From positions 1 through 51,926 of the forward strand of contig JABWBA010000015.1 of NCBI GenBank assembly GCA_013360745.1: 51,926 bases of DNA, read 5' to 3'. This DNA is from Chthonomonadales bacterium. Its GTDB lineage: Bacteria > Armatimonadota > Chthonomonadetes > Chthonomonadales > CAJBBX01. The position numbers and the translations under genes are program-made. The notes beneath the pieces are model-generated. The model searched no databases, was not told where the DNA came from, and saw nothing but the letters and a program-made list of their open reading frames with translations. Shown here in pieces: positions 18,435-25,623 of the stretch. Each line of letters begins with the position of its first letter. Position 1 is the stretch's first letter.

Positions 18435-19598
18435 ATGGCTCCAGCCCCTTCGATACCATCATGCCGCCGCGTGCTCATCGTCAAGCTGAGCGCCCTGGGC
18501 GACGTCACCCACGCCCTGCCCGTGGCCTCCGCGCTGAAAGCCGCGAACCCCGAGGTTGAGATCGATTGGGTCGCCGAACCGATGGCGGCCCCGATCGTGG
18601 AGCGATGCACGGCCATCAATCGGCTGTATCGGGCTCCCAAAGACCGTCGCCTCCGTCGGATGGGCTTCGCGGGGGTGCGGCAGTTCCTCAGCCTGATCCA
18701 TGGTCTGCGCTCCCGATCCTACGACATCGCGATGGACCTGCAGGGCCTCACCAAGAGCGCGGTGCTGGCTCGCGCCTCGGGCGCGCGGCATCGGCTGGGC
18801 TATGATTGGCTGCGCGAACTCGCGCCGGCCCTGGTCCAGCGGGTGCGCCGGCGATCCCAGAGCCTGCACATCGTCGATCAGCTGCTCGATGTCGCCGTGC
18901 ACCTTGGCGCTCCGGATCGGCCGGTCCGGTTCGGCCTTGCGCCCGCGGCGGAGGACCTCGCTCGCGTGACGGACAGGCTCGAGGCTGCTGGCTGGCCCCG
19001 AGGCGCACCGTTTCTGGTCCTCAACCCGACCGACGGGGGCGGCGGAGGCGACAAGGGGATCACGCCAGAGGCGATGGCCGAAACGATTCGGAGGGTCCAT
19101 CAACGCACGGGCCTCCCCTGGCTCCTTATCGGAGGCGCCGGCGACCGCACTCGCGCCGACGACGTGCTGCGTCTGGCGTCGATCGAGGCGCTCGACCTCG
19201 TCGGTCAGACGTCGATCCACGAGCTCATAGCCGTGATCAGCCTCGCCCGGGCGCATCTGTCCGGCGATACCGGCTCGGCCCATATCGCGGCCGCGCTCGG
19301 GACGCCGCCGGTGGCCGTGTACGGCCGGAGCAACATAGACCGGGTTGGACCCTACGGCTACACGCACCTATCGGTAAACGCGCGTTGCCATTGCAGCGAG
19401 CCCTGCCGCCAATACCATGCCCGATCGGAGATCAACGTGCCGGCGAAATGCAGGGCCCGGCAGATGACATGCATCCCGCAAGTCGGCGCCGATCTCCTCG
19501 CCGAGCGGGTGCTCCAGGCTCTGGACCATCAGGAGCGCACGGAGCCGCATCGCCCAGCGCATCCCCCGGCAAAGCCACAAGGAGAAGGATACTCATGA
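18435..19598 (+). CDS. Glycosyltransferase family 9 (heptosyltransferase-like)
   Basis: 387 residues. The N-terminus RVLIVKLSALGDVTHALPVA is diagnostic of GT9, and the donor-site region LSGDTGSAHIAAALGTPPVA is intact. GT9 enzymes add heptose to lipopolysaccharide inner core, so a diderm envelope is implied. The ATG at 18435 is the first sensible start after a GGAGG-like site. The N-terminus is cytoplasmic with no signal peptide. The C-terminus has several cysteines (CHCSEPCRQYH). The stop overlaps the next ATG as ATGA, coupling it to a glycosidase-like lipoprotein. Confidence 0.9.
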   Translation: MAPAPSIPSCRRVLIVKLSALGDVTHALPVASALKAANPEVEIDWVAEPMAAPIVERCTAINRLYRAPKDRRLRRMGFAGVRQFLSLIHGLRSRSYDIAMDLQGLTKSAVLARASGARHRLGYDWLRELAPALVQRVRRRSQSLHIVDQLLDVAVHLGAPDRPVRFGLAPAAEDLARVTDRLEAAGWPRGAPFLVLNPTDGGGGGDKGITPEAMAETIRRVHQRTGLPWLLIGGAGDRTRADDVLRLASIEALDLVGQTSIHELIAVISLARAHLSGDTGSAHIAAALGTPPVAVYGRSNIDRVGPYGYTHLSVNARCHCSEPCRQYHARSEINVPAKCRARQMTCIPQVGADLLAERVLQALDHQERTEPHRPAHPPAKPQGEGYS

Positions 19599-21130
19599 AC
19601 AGACGCCTGCCCATGGTTCTGACGCTTCTGAGCGTCGTGCTGCTCGCCGGCTGCGTGCGGGGCAGCGCGCCCGTGGCGCCCCGGTCGCCCCTGGGCATCA
19701 ACCTTGCCGGGCTCGACGATTGGAACACGGAACTCCCCTTTACCGATGTCTTCCGGCTGGCCCGGGAGTGGATCAGCCAGCGTGAGGGCGAGAGCTGGGG
19801 CCGGGGCCCCGCACTGGAGCAGACCGCCGACGGCTGGGTCGCCCGCCTGCAGCCCGGCTGCTATGCCGAGACCCTCCTCTGCACCATCGACTCGGGCCGG
19901 ATGCCGATGGGCGAGTACGTCTGCCTGTACGACGGCAGGGGGCGCATCGAGTTCAACAACATCAAGCGGGAAACGGCGAGGAGCGCCGGCCGCATCGCGT
20001 TCGAGCCCAATCGAGGCACGATCTTCCTCCGGATCATGCAGACCGACCCCGCCGATCCGATCCGGAACATCCGCGTCCTGATCCCCGGATACGAGAAGCG
20101 ATATCAGAAGGAACCGTTCACACCATGGTTCCTCGAGCGCTGGAAAGGGATGGCGGCCATCCGATTCATGGACTGGATGAGGACCAACGACTCGAAGATC
20201 GCGACGTGGTCGCAGCGCCCCACACCCAGCTACTTCACCACGACCGTCCGGGGCGCGCCCATCGAGACCATGGTCGACCTCTGCAATCGGCTGAAGATCG
20301 CCCCGTGGTTCTGCATCCCGCACCGGGCCGACGACAACTACGTCCGCCGCTTCGCCGAGCTGGTCCGGGACTCGCTCGATCCGTCGCTGCCGATCTACCT
20401 TGAGCTATCCAACGAAGTCTGGAACTCCCAGTTCGGCCAGCATTCGGACTACGCCGCCGAAGGGATCAAGCGGGGTCTGGCCAACGCTTCGGCGCCCTGG
20501 GAGGCGGCCCACCGCTACTACGCGATCCGCGCGCAGGAGGTCTGGAAGATCTGGAAGGACGCGCTGCCGGCTGATCGACGTCTAGTCCGGGTGCTCGGAG
20601 CCCAGGCGGCCGGCTCGTGGTGGGCGGAACAGGACCTCCTCTACAAGGACACGCACAAGAGCTGCGACGCCCTCGCGATCGCGCCGTACGTCGGCTTCAG
20701 CATCGGCCCGGACACCAAGCCCTCGATCGCCGAGGCCGCCGGCTGGAGCGTCGATCAGGTCATGGACCATATGGAGCGGACGAGCCTCGACGAGACGATC
20801 GATTTCATCCGCCAATCCCGGGCCGTCGCCGACAAGTTCAAGCTCCGCCTGATCTGCTACGAAGCGGGCCAGCACGCCGTCGGCATCGCCGGCTCCGAGA
20901 ACAACGACGCCTTCACGAAGACCCTGATGGCGGCCAACCGAACCGAGCGCATGGGCCGACTCTACACCCGCTATCTCCAGGCGTGGAAGGAGACCGGCGG
21001 CGGCGACCTCTGCTGCATCTTCTCCTCCGTCGGAAGCTGGAGCAAGTGGGGTTCATGGGGCCTGCTCGAATACTACGACGACGACACCCCGAAGTACCGC
21101 GCCGTCATGGATTGGATCGGAGCGCGCTGA
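19595..21130 (+). CDS. Glycosidase-like lipoprotein with SNEVWN motif
   Basis: 511 residues with a lipoprotein signal (LTLLSVVLLAGC) and AAGGAGAAGG before the ATG. Residues about 30-165 form an N-terminal beta domain. The rest is a TIM-barrel-like enzyme with RFMDWMRTNDS, PWFCIPHRADDNYV and ELSNEVWN, where the glutamate is the probable acid/base, plus LICYEAGQH with a candidate nucleophile. Relatives are usually annotated only as hypothetical or cellulose-binding proteins. It probably acts on a polysaccharide outside the inner membrane. Its translation is coupled to the GT9 gene. The first large repeat array begins 25 bp downstream. Confidence 0.75.
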   Translation: MNRRLPMVLTLLSVVLLAGCVRGSAPVAPRSPLGINLAGLDDWNTELPFTDVFRLAREWISQREGESWGRGPALEQTADGWVARLQPGCYAETLLCTIDSGRMPMGEYVCLYDGRGRIEFNNIKRETARSAGRIAFEPNRGTIFLRIMQTDPADPIRNIRVLIPGYEKRYQKEPFTPWFLERWKGMAAIRFMDWMRTNDSKIATWSQRPTPSYFTTTVRGAPIETMVDLCNRLKIAPWFCIPHRADDNYVRRFAELVRDSLDPSLPIYLELSNEVWNSQFGQHSDYAAEGIKRGLANASAPWEAAHRYYAIRAQEVWKIWKDALPADRRLVRVLGAQAAGSWWAEQDLLYKDTHKSCDALAIAPYVGFSIGPDTKPSIAEAAGWSVDQVMDHMERTSLDETIDFIRQSRAVADKFKLRLICYEAGQHAVGIAGSENNDAFTKTLMAANRTERMGRLYTRYLQAWKETGGGDLCCIFSSVGSWSKWGSWGLLEYYDDDTPKYRAVMDWIGAR

Positions 21131-21154
21131 GCCCGCGGACGGGGACGCCGGCCG

Positions 21155-21676
21155 GAGCTGAGAGGCAAGAGCTGAGAGCTGAGAGCTGAGAGCTGAGAGG
21201 CAAGAGGCAAGAGGCAAGAGGCAAGAGGCAAGGGGTCCGTCGTCGTAGGGGCGATTCATGAATCGCCCGTACCAGCCCGGTGGCTGAGCCTGTCGAAGCC
21301 CGGTGGCTGAGAGCTGAGAGCTGAGAGGCAAGAGGCAAGAGGCAAGGGGCAAGAGGCAAGAGGCAAGAGGCAAAGGGTCCGTCGTCGTAGGGGCGATTCA
21401 TGAATCGCCCGTACCAGCCCGGTGGCTGAGCCTGTCGAAGCCAAGGGCTGAGAGCTGAGAGCTGAGAGGCAAGAGGCAAGAGGCAAGAGCCCCGTCGTTG
21501 TAGGGGCGATTCATGAATCGCCCGTACCAGCCCGGTGGCTGAGCCTGTCGAAGCCCCGGTGGCTGAGAGCTGAGAGCTGAGAGCTGAGAGCTAAGAGGCA
21601 AGGGGCAAGAGGCCCGTCGTTGTAGGGGCGATTCATGAATCGCCCCTACGTCTCGGTTCGTGATGGCCCGTACGGG
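21155..21676 (+). repeat. Repeat array 1 (four palindromes, heptamer tracts)
   Basis: This gap holds no gene. It alternates tracts of GAGAGCT and GGCAAGA heptamers, a GTCGTCGTAG lead, a palindrome, and a GGTGGCTGAGCCTGTCGAAG block. The palindrome GGGCGATTCATGAATCGCCC occurs at 21249, 21391, 21504 and 21626. The last copy extends outward to CGTAG...CTACG and is followed by a tail (CTCGGTTCGTGATGGCCC) shared with array 2. The open frames across it encode only heptapeptide repeats and are not genes. Confidence 0.9.
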
Positions 21677-21709
21677 CGGTCGGGACCGATGAACCCCGCG
21701 TCCGGTCAC

Positions 21710-21738
21710 TTGACACAGTAACTGGACAGGGATATACT
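21710..21738 (+). promoter_or_regulatory. Strong sigma70-type promoter for a short RNA
   Basis: TTGACA at 21710-21715 and TATACT at 21733-21738 are separated by 17 bp. The -35 is perfect and the -10 has one mismatch to TATAAT. The only thing downstream before the terminator is about 60 bp of structured sequence. Confidence 0.7.
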
Positions 21739-21744
21739 GTGATC

Positions 21745-21805
21745 AATCCGATTGTTCGGAGGTGGATGGCAGTGCCATCGGGGGAGCCCGAAAGGGCTCC
21801 CTTTT
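21745..21805 (+). ncRNA. Candidate structured small RNA (about 61 nt, three hairpins)
   Basis: From the predicted start to the T-run, three hairpins follow one another. TCCGA-TTGT-TCGGA is at 21747-21760. GATGGC-AGT-GCCATC is at 21765-21779. The terminator GGGAGCCC-GAAA-GGGCTCCC is at 21782-21801, followed by TTTT. A possible ATG at 21766 lies only three bases after GGAGG and would read into the antisense of DUF3800, so a peptide is unlikely. The RNA runs convergently into the 3' end of the DUF3800 gene. I do not recognise an Rfam family. It may be an antisense regulator, a partner RNA, or a leftover leader. Confidence 0.5.
21782..21805 (+). terminator. Intrinsic terminator
   Basis: GGGAGCCC and GGGCTCCC pair over eight base pairs around a GAAA tetraloop, followed by TTTT. 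The T-run is on the plus strand only, so it ends the short plus-strand transcript rather than the DUF3800 gene. Confidence 0.8.
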
Positions 21806-21809
21806 CCGT

Positions 21810-22598
21810 CTACGGCAGGATCTTCCGGCCCCATCCGTCGATGCGACCATCAGGACGGCGATCGTACTTTGCCGCCTCCAGGATCTGCGCGATCCTGCCG
21901 CCGAACGTGTCGGGGAGCCTCGAGCGCTGCGAGCGCGCGAGGCTGGCGCGAAAGCTCGGATGCGCGACCAGGTCAGCGAGCTGCAGACCGGCTATATTAT
22001 TGTCCTTTTTCTTAACCTTCAACTCGCTCGATGTCAGACGCTCCTGGAACACCGACCTGTCCACATACTCGGTTCCCTGCTCGTGAACTCGCCCGAAGGA
22101 CCCCTTTAACCGAAGGTCTTCCTTACCGCCGCGCGACTCCGCCATCACATCCCCGACACAGTTGTTGCGTTCAAGCCAACGCACATAACGCTCAAGGAGC
22201 ACACGCAGGCAGTAGTGATAGGGATCGGCCTGCCAGGTCCTGTACCGTGCTCGGTACTCCAGCTTGTCGAGGATAACGGTCTGCACGGTATAGTCCCATG
22301 TGGATAGCCGATCGAGCAGGTCCTCATTGAAGGCGCGTTCCCTCTGCTGTTCCCTCAACGCTTCAAAAGGCGGCCGCTTATTCACGAGCTCCTTTCGGTG
22401 CAGCGTGACGGGCTCGTCAGGATGGCATCCGAAGTGACGCGCTTTGAGCGCCTCGAGCTCCGGGCTGAGCGTCACCCTCACGTAATCGAGGCTCACAATC
22501 ACCCCGGTCAGGCTGAGATAGCGATGGTTCGGGTCCTCGCTCGCGCCAAGATCAGGGTTACCGACTTCGTCAATGTAATACCGGCGTTTTGATTCCAT
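21810..22598 (-). CDS. DUF3800 protein
   Basis: 262 residues from the ATG at 22598. The entry motif YYIDEVGNPD is the DUF3800 signature (usually YIDESG), and AGLQLADLVAH near the C-terminus is the second signature. The family is predicted to have an RNase H-like fold and is common in defence islands, but its activity is not established. The serine of YIDES is valine here. A TTG start at 22613 would overlap the upstream stop as TTGA and may couple the two genes. Its 3' end meets the small RNA candidate. Confidence 0.8.
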   Translation of the reverse strand: MESKRRYYIDEVGNPDLGASEDPNHRYLSLTGVIVSLDYVRVTLSPELEALKARHFGCHPDEPVTLHRKELVNKRPPFEALREQQRERAFNEDLLDRLSTWDYTVQTVILDKLEYRARYRTWQADPYHYCLRVLLERYVRWLERNNCVGDVMAESRGGKEDLRLKGSFGRVHEQGTEYVDRSVFQERLTSSELKVKKKDNNIAGLQLADLVAHPSFRASLARSQRSRLPDTFGGRIAQILEAAKYDRRPDGRIDGWGRKILP

Positions 22599-22609
22599 CG
22601 GTGACGCGG

Positions 22610-22984
22610 TCAATGTCGATCCCTGCCGGGCAATGCGATTGAACCGCGGCCCAGGGTTGCGACCAATCGGTTCTTCAGCTTAACCTGAAGATCCGTGGCG
22701 CCGCTCCAAAGGATGTGGTTGAGATGGTTGGTGTCGAAATGGCACGCGTTCATTTCATCCTGGCGCACGCTGGGCACGACCTCGAGACCAAGGCCCCGGG
22801 CGAACCTCGCTTCGTAGTAGACGCCCGCACGTTGCCCAGTGAACTCCGCCACGACGGCACGGCTCTGGCGGATCTCCGATATCATCTCGTCGTCAAATAG
22901 GTTGTTGTGTTCCTTGATCTGATATGCGCTCGAGATATAACGGGCTTCCAAGCGGCACAGCGGACACTTACCGATTTTATGCAT
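22610..22984 (-). CDS. Truncated nucleoside 2-deoxyribosyltransferase-like protein
   Basis: 124 residues. From about residue 24 it matches the C-terminal half of a deoxyribosyltransferase-like Rossmann domain: DDEMISEIRQSRAVVAEFTG, GVYYEARFARGLGLEVV, then CHFDTNHLNHILW. The front half of the domain is missing. The N-terminus carries a lone CPLC knuckle, half of a zinc ribbon, so an internal deletion has probably joined the ribbon to the domain's second half. Intact relatives are predicted NAD- or nucleotide-cleaving enzymes found with defence genes. It lies directly upstream of DUF3800 with overlapping ends. It is likely inactive. Confidence 0.6.
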   Translation of the reverse strand: MHKIGKCPLCRLEARYISSAYQIKEHNNLFDDEMISEIRQSRAVVAEFTGQRAGVYYEARFARGLGLEVVPSVRQDEMNACHFDTNHLNHILWSGATDLQVKLKNRLVATLGRGSIALPGRDRH

Positions 22985-23148
22985 ATCACTTACCTACATC
23001 CGCGGTGTCTTTGCACATCCGGTAGCGACTGTCGTAACACACGACGTAGTGCACTACAACCGCAGATATCTAACGCCCTCCTTCTACACGATGCCCTCTG
23101 CAGCAGCAGCCCGATAAGCCCAGCCCGCCGCCACAGTTGCGGGTTCGA

Positions 23149-23178
23149 AGCCCGACGGACGATGGCGTCCGTCGGGCT
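23149..23178 (-). terminator. Long hairpin downstream of the HNH gene
   Basis: AGCCCGACGGAC and GTCCGTCGGGCT form a perfect 12-bp stem around a 6-base loop, 11 bp beyond the HNH stop codon. There is no T-run on the minus strand, so it is either a T-poor terminator or a stabilising 3' hairpin. Confidence 0.5.
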
Positions 23179-23189
23179 CGCATACGAGA

Positions 23190-23435
23190 TCAGTGTGCTC
23201 CGTAGCTCCGGGTCGCCTTGTGGCACGGTTGGCACAGTATCTCGCAGTTGGACAGCGTGTCACGCCCGTTCGCGTTGATGTGATGGGCTTCCCATCCCCC
23301 ATCACACTCCGAACCTCTCCGCTCCCACTTGAGTAGCGCAGAGCATCTTCCACTGTGGTCATGCTGAGAGCGTCTGCATTCGCATCTACCCTCGGCTCGA
23401 GCCCACGCATTTCTAACGACAGAGTCTGAAAACAT
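23190..23435 (-). CDS. Small HNH endonuclease
   Basis: 81 residues. The zinc-binding and catalytic pattern is complete: CECRR at about residues 18-22, then AHHIN with the HH of the HNH motif, and NCEILCQPCHKAT, which supplies the final H and the CXXC pair. Such stand-alone HNH proteins cut DNA and are common in phages and mobile islands. The size agrees with the family. The neighbours are a truncated deoxyribosyltransferase gene downstream and a 129-residue unknown upstream on the same strand, so it belongs to the accessory island. Whether it defends or serves a mobile element is open. Confidence 0.75.
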   Translation of the reverse strand: MFSDSVVRNAWARAEGRCECRRSQHDHSGRCSALLKWERRGSECDGGWEAHHINANGRDTLSNCEILCQPCHKATRSYGAH

Positions 23436-23520
23436 TCAGATTCCTCCATATTTAATCTAACGGCAGCCGGGTAGAATACAGGTACGCGCGTGGGCCGCCG
23501 CTAGGCACGCCACGAGCCTG

Positions 23521-23583
23521 CTTGGGTATGACCCAAGTTCGTAGTGGGGCGCGGCCACTCTCGCTAAAGACCGCCGCGCCCCA
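23521..23583. other. Two adjacent long inverted repeats in a gene-free gap
   Basis: CTTGGGT-ATG-ACCCAAG lies at 23521-23537. TGGGGCGCGGC at 23545-23555 pairs perfectly with GCCGCGCCCCA at 23573-23583 around a 17-base loop. On the minus strand they follow the stop of the 129-residue gene by about 50 bp. Neither has a T-run. They may be a double 3' hairpin, a recombination site or a small RNA. Confidence 0.5.
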
Positions 23584-23631
23584 GTCTATGGTCGTACATT
23601 ATTCAGTGTTGCTTGTTCCACACTCCAATCC

Positions 23632-24021
23632 TCATACTTGCGCCTTCGCTTTCGTTGATGTTCCCCGCTCTCGCCCTTCCTCGAGATCGAACACTAAGTA
23701 CCCGGTTTCCTCATCTCTACACAAAGGGTAAGATGTAGTTGCATTAAGTTGGATGGCAAAGAAACTCATAAAGGATTTGGCAGACACATCAGCACCTGTA
23801 GACCGAACGCGTAGACGCGTTGCACCATCCGCTCCAGTGTTATTGGTTAATTCGATTCCGATACGGCGACGTTCGTCATCGTAGTATAAAACAACGTGAT
23901 TATAATCCTGCAGTTTGTACTTGATGCGAGAAGCATGGTTGAACGTCAACATTCCGATTCGGCTGAGCGACACACGCGGAGTTGAGATTCGCCCCGACTG
24001 AGTAAAACGTACGAACGGCAT
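23632..24021 (-). CDS. Unrecognised 129-residue protein with strong expression signals
   Basis: I do not recognise this protein. It begins MPFVRFTQSGRISTPR, contains a central strand-rich segment (VVLYYDDERRRIGIELTN) and RLRVRSTGADVSAKSFMSFF, and ends basic. No signal peptide or membrane helix is present, so it is probably cytoplasmic and possibly binds nucleic acid. The start is firmly placed: CTCCTT (AAGGAG on the coding strand) lies seven bases upstream, and a good promoter lies 43-72 bases upstream. Its GC content is visibly lower than the glycosidase region, suggesting transfer. It sits between the HNH gene and repeat array 2. Confidence 0.7.
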   Translation of the reverse strand: MPFVRFTQSGRISTPRVSLSRIGMLTFNHASRIKYKLQDYNHVVLYYDDERRRIGIELTNNTGADGATRLRVRSTGADVSAKSFMSFFAIQLNATTSYPLCRDEETGYLVFDLEEGRERGTSTKAKAQV

Positions 24022-24063
24022 AATACCACTCCTTATCTTACGCGCGTTAATCGGTATGCGTCT

Positions 24064-24093
24064 ACAATATCACATGTATTTCCATACTGTCAA
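24064..24093 (-). promoter_or_regulatory. Sigma70-type promoter of the 129-residue protein gene
   Basis: On the minus strand, TTGACA (24088-24093) and TATTGT (24064-24069) are 18 bp apart, with an AAGGAG ribosome site at 24029-24034 and ATG at 24021. The -35 is perfect; the -10 has two mismatches. Confidence 0.65.
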
Positions 24094-24282
24094 GCGCATA
24101 AATACCATTGCACTAACCGGCTATATCGCACCCAGGTCAACCCGGCGCTTCGATACACAATACCACGAATACACCAGACCCTGAACCATCTACCGCACAT
24201 ATACCGAGCCGAATACATACGCTTGCTAGCATGCGGCAATATTGTTGAGCCGCATATTCCTCACATCCAACCCTGTTGCCAA
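24094..24282. other. Gene-free, AT-richer spacer
   Basis: I see no gene here. The only structure is a small inverted repeat, ATGCGGC (24231-24237) with GCCGCAT (24249-24255). The base composition is clearly lower in GC than the rest of the window. Confidence 0.5.
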
Positions 24283-24555
24283 ATCCGCTAGAACGCCTGA
24301 GGATAAAGTATAGTGCGCGCTGGTATGCAGGCGCGATTCGAGAGTTGAGAGCTAAGAGCTAAGCGGCGATAGGTAACGGTACATGCTCGTACGGGCGATT
24401 CATGAATCGCCCGTACCAGCCCGGTGGCTGAGCCTGTCGAAGCCCGGTGGCTGAGAGCTGAGAGCTGAGAGGCAAGAGGCAAGAGGCAAGAGCCCCGTCG
24501 TCGTAGGGGCGATTCATGAATCGCCCCTACGTCTCGGTTCGCGATCGCCCGGACG
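24283..24555 (+). repeat. Repeat array 2 (two palindromes, with head and tail)
   Basis: A head of about 58 bp (ATCCGCT, GAACGCCTGA, AGTATAGTGCGCGC, TGCAGG) is shared with array 3. Heptamer tracts and two palindromes at 24393 and 24507 follow. The first palindrome extends to GTAC...GTAC and the second to CGTAG...CTACG, so each is perfect over 28-30 bp. The tail CTCGGTTCGCGATCGCCC resembles the end of array 1. Confidence 0.9.
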
Positions 24556-24564
24556 TCCCGGGTA

Positions 24565-25593
24565 TCAGCGGAACGCCTCGATCTGAAATCCGACGCTCCA
24601 ATCCCGTGCGGAGTCGCGCCGAAGAAAGCCAGTATAGAAGGTCGTACGGTCTACGATGGCTCTGGGATTGGTGACGGTCGCAGGATCGGGCGCATCGCGC
24701 CAACGGGCGAATAGGGTTACGGGCGCATGCGCGTTTAGCGCGTTACGAACGCCCAGCGAGACACCGATCTGATGCTGCCAGCGGCTGATCGCGGCCGATT
24801 GCCGGTTGACGCGAAAAACCTGGTCGACATAGGCGATCCGGACCGATGGGTTCCAGACATTCGTGCTGCCGCCTCCCGACCAACGCACGGCGGTAAAGGG
24901 CGCATGGACGCCGAAGTCGAGACCGGCCGGCGCGCGGGAATCTTCCTGGTTTCGGGTGGGCGATAAGGGCCTGAGCCACGAGATCGCCGGTCCAGCATCA
25001 GCCGACTCGTAGGTGTGGTCCACGGAGGCCCATCCCCCGAGTACAGCGACGCGGAGGTTCTCTGTGTACCGTTCGTACAGCTTCGCCGCCTCGATACATC
25101 GGTTCGGCGTCAACACACGGGGTCCGGGCGGGGGCGGGCTCAGAAGGCGCACCTCACGATCGAGCTGCACCAGGGCATCCACCGCCTCCTGTCGTCCTGG
25201 AGAGAAGGAAACCAGACGAATACCGGCAGCGATGCCGTTCCGTTCGCCGAGCATACCCACAAGCGAACCGTCAACCCCGTGCCGGAACGACGCGACGCCG
25301 AGACCCAGCGTATGGAGGGGCGTCGAGCTCTCGCCCAGTTCGAGCGAGTACATGGCGCTCATCAGCGTATCGATCAAGCGTCGCCCCTGATATTCCTTGA
25401 GTTTGTCCGAGTTGGTCAGGGTCGCCAGGATCATCCCGGGTATCAAGGAGGGATAACTCCGATCGTCGATCGGCCCGACCGCCATCGGACTGCCAAACTG
25501 GAAGCGGCCTGCCGCGCGCTGCGCGCCGACGGGAGTCCCCAGGACAAACGGGATGAGGAGACCCAGTACGGCCAGACTGCGGGTGCGATTCAT
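24565..25593 (-). CDS. Secreted protein, possibly outer-membrane barrel-like, third gene of the cyclase operon
   Basis: 342 residues with a signal peptide (LAVLGLLIPFVLGTPVGAQ). I do not recognise the family. The C-terminal third alternates polar and aromatic residues (VTLFARWRDAPD, TTFYTGFLRRDSARDWSVGF) and the chain ends in ...IEAFR, loosely like a beta-barrel strand. AAGGAG lies six bases before the ATG. It starts 30 bp after the cyclase-STAND gene on the same strand and is probably cotranscribed, so it may be an output or co-inherited cargo of that sensor. Function unknown. Confidence 0.65.
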   Translation of the reverse strand: MNRTRSLAVLGLLIPFVLGTPVGAQRAAGRFQFGSPMAVGPIDDRSYPSLIPGMILATLTNSDKLKEYQGRRLIDTLMSAMYSLELGESSTPLHTLGLGVASFRHGVDGSLVGMLGERNGIAAGIRLVSFSPGRQEAVDALVQLDREVRLLSPPPPGPRVLTPNRCIEAAKLYERYTENLRVAVLGGWASVDHTYESADAGPAISWLRPLSPTRNQEDSRAPAGLDFGVHAPFTAVRWSGGGSTNVWNPSVRIAYVDQVFRVNRQSAAISRWQHQIGVSLGVRNALNAHAPVTLFARWRDAPDPATVTNPRAIVDRTTFYTGFLRRDSARDWSVGFQIEAFR

Positions 25594-25623
25594 GGCGTAT
25601 CTCCTTCGTGTTGTTCGTTGTGG

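Noticed and set aside
21155-21676. CRISPR array
   Set aside because: Units are repeated, but the intervals between palindromes are themselves low-complexity heptamers of variable length, not unique spacers. No cas genes are present.
21053-21709. Overlapping minus-strand open frames encoding repeated LASCLLP and SQLSALS heptapeptides
   Set aside because: They arise from 7-bp microsatellites, which stay open in several frames at once. The same peptides recur at every array.
21739-22086. 115-residue plus-strand open frame over the small RNA
   Set aside because: It reads through the intrinsic terminator and then antisense to the DUF3800 gene, with no recognisable domain.
23130-23180. tRNA-like GGGTTCGAAGCCC arm
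   Set aside because: The T-arm stem has a mismatch and no acceptor, D or anticodon arms can be found. The sequence is better explained by the 12-bp hairpin at 23149-23178.
23455-23640. Integron attC site
   Set aside because: ATCTAAC fits one core half (RYYYAAC), but no matching GTTRRRY lies at the other end and no integrase is in the window.
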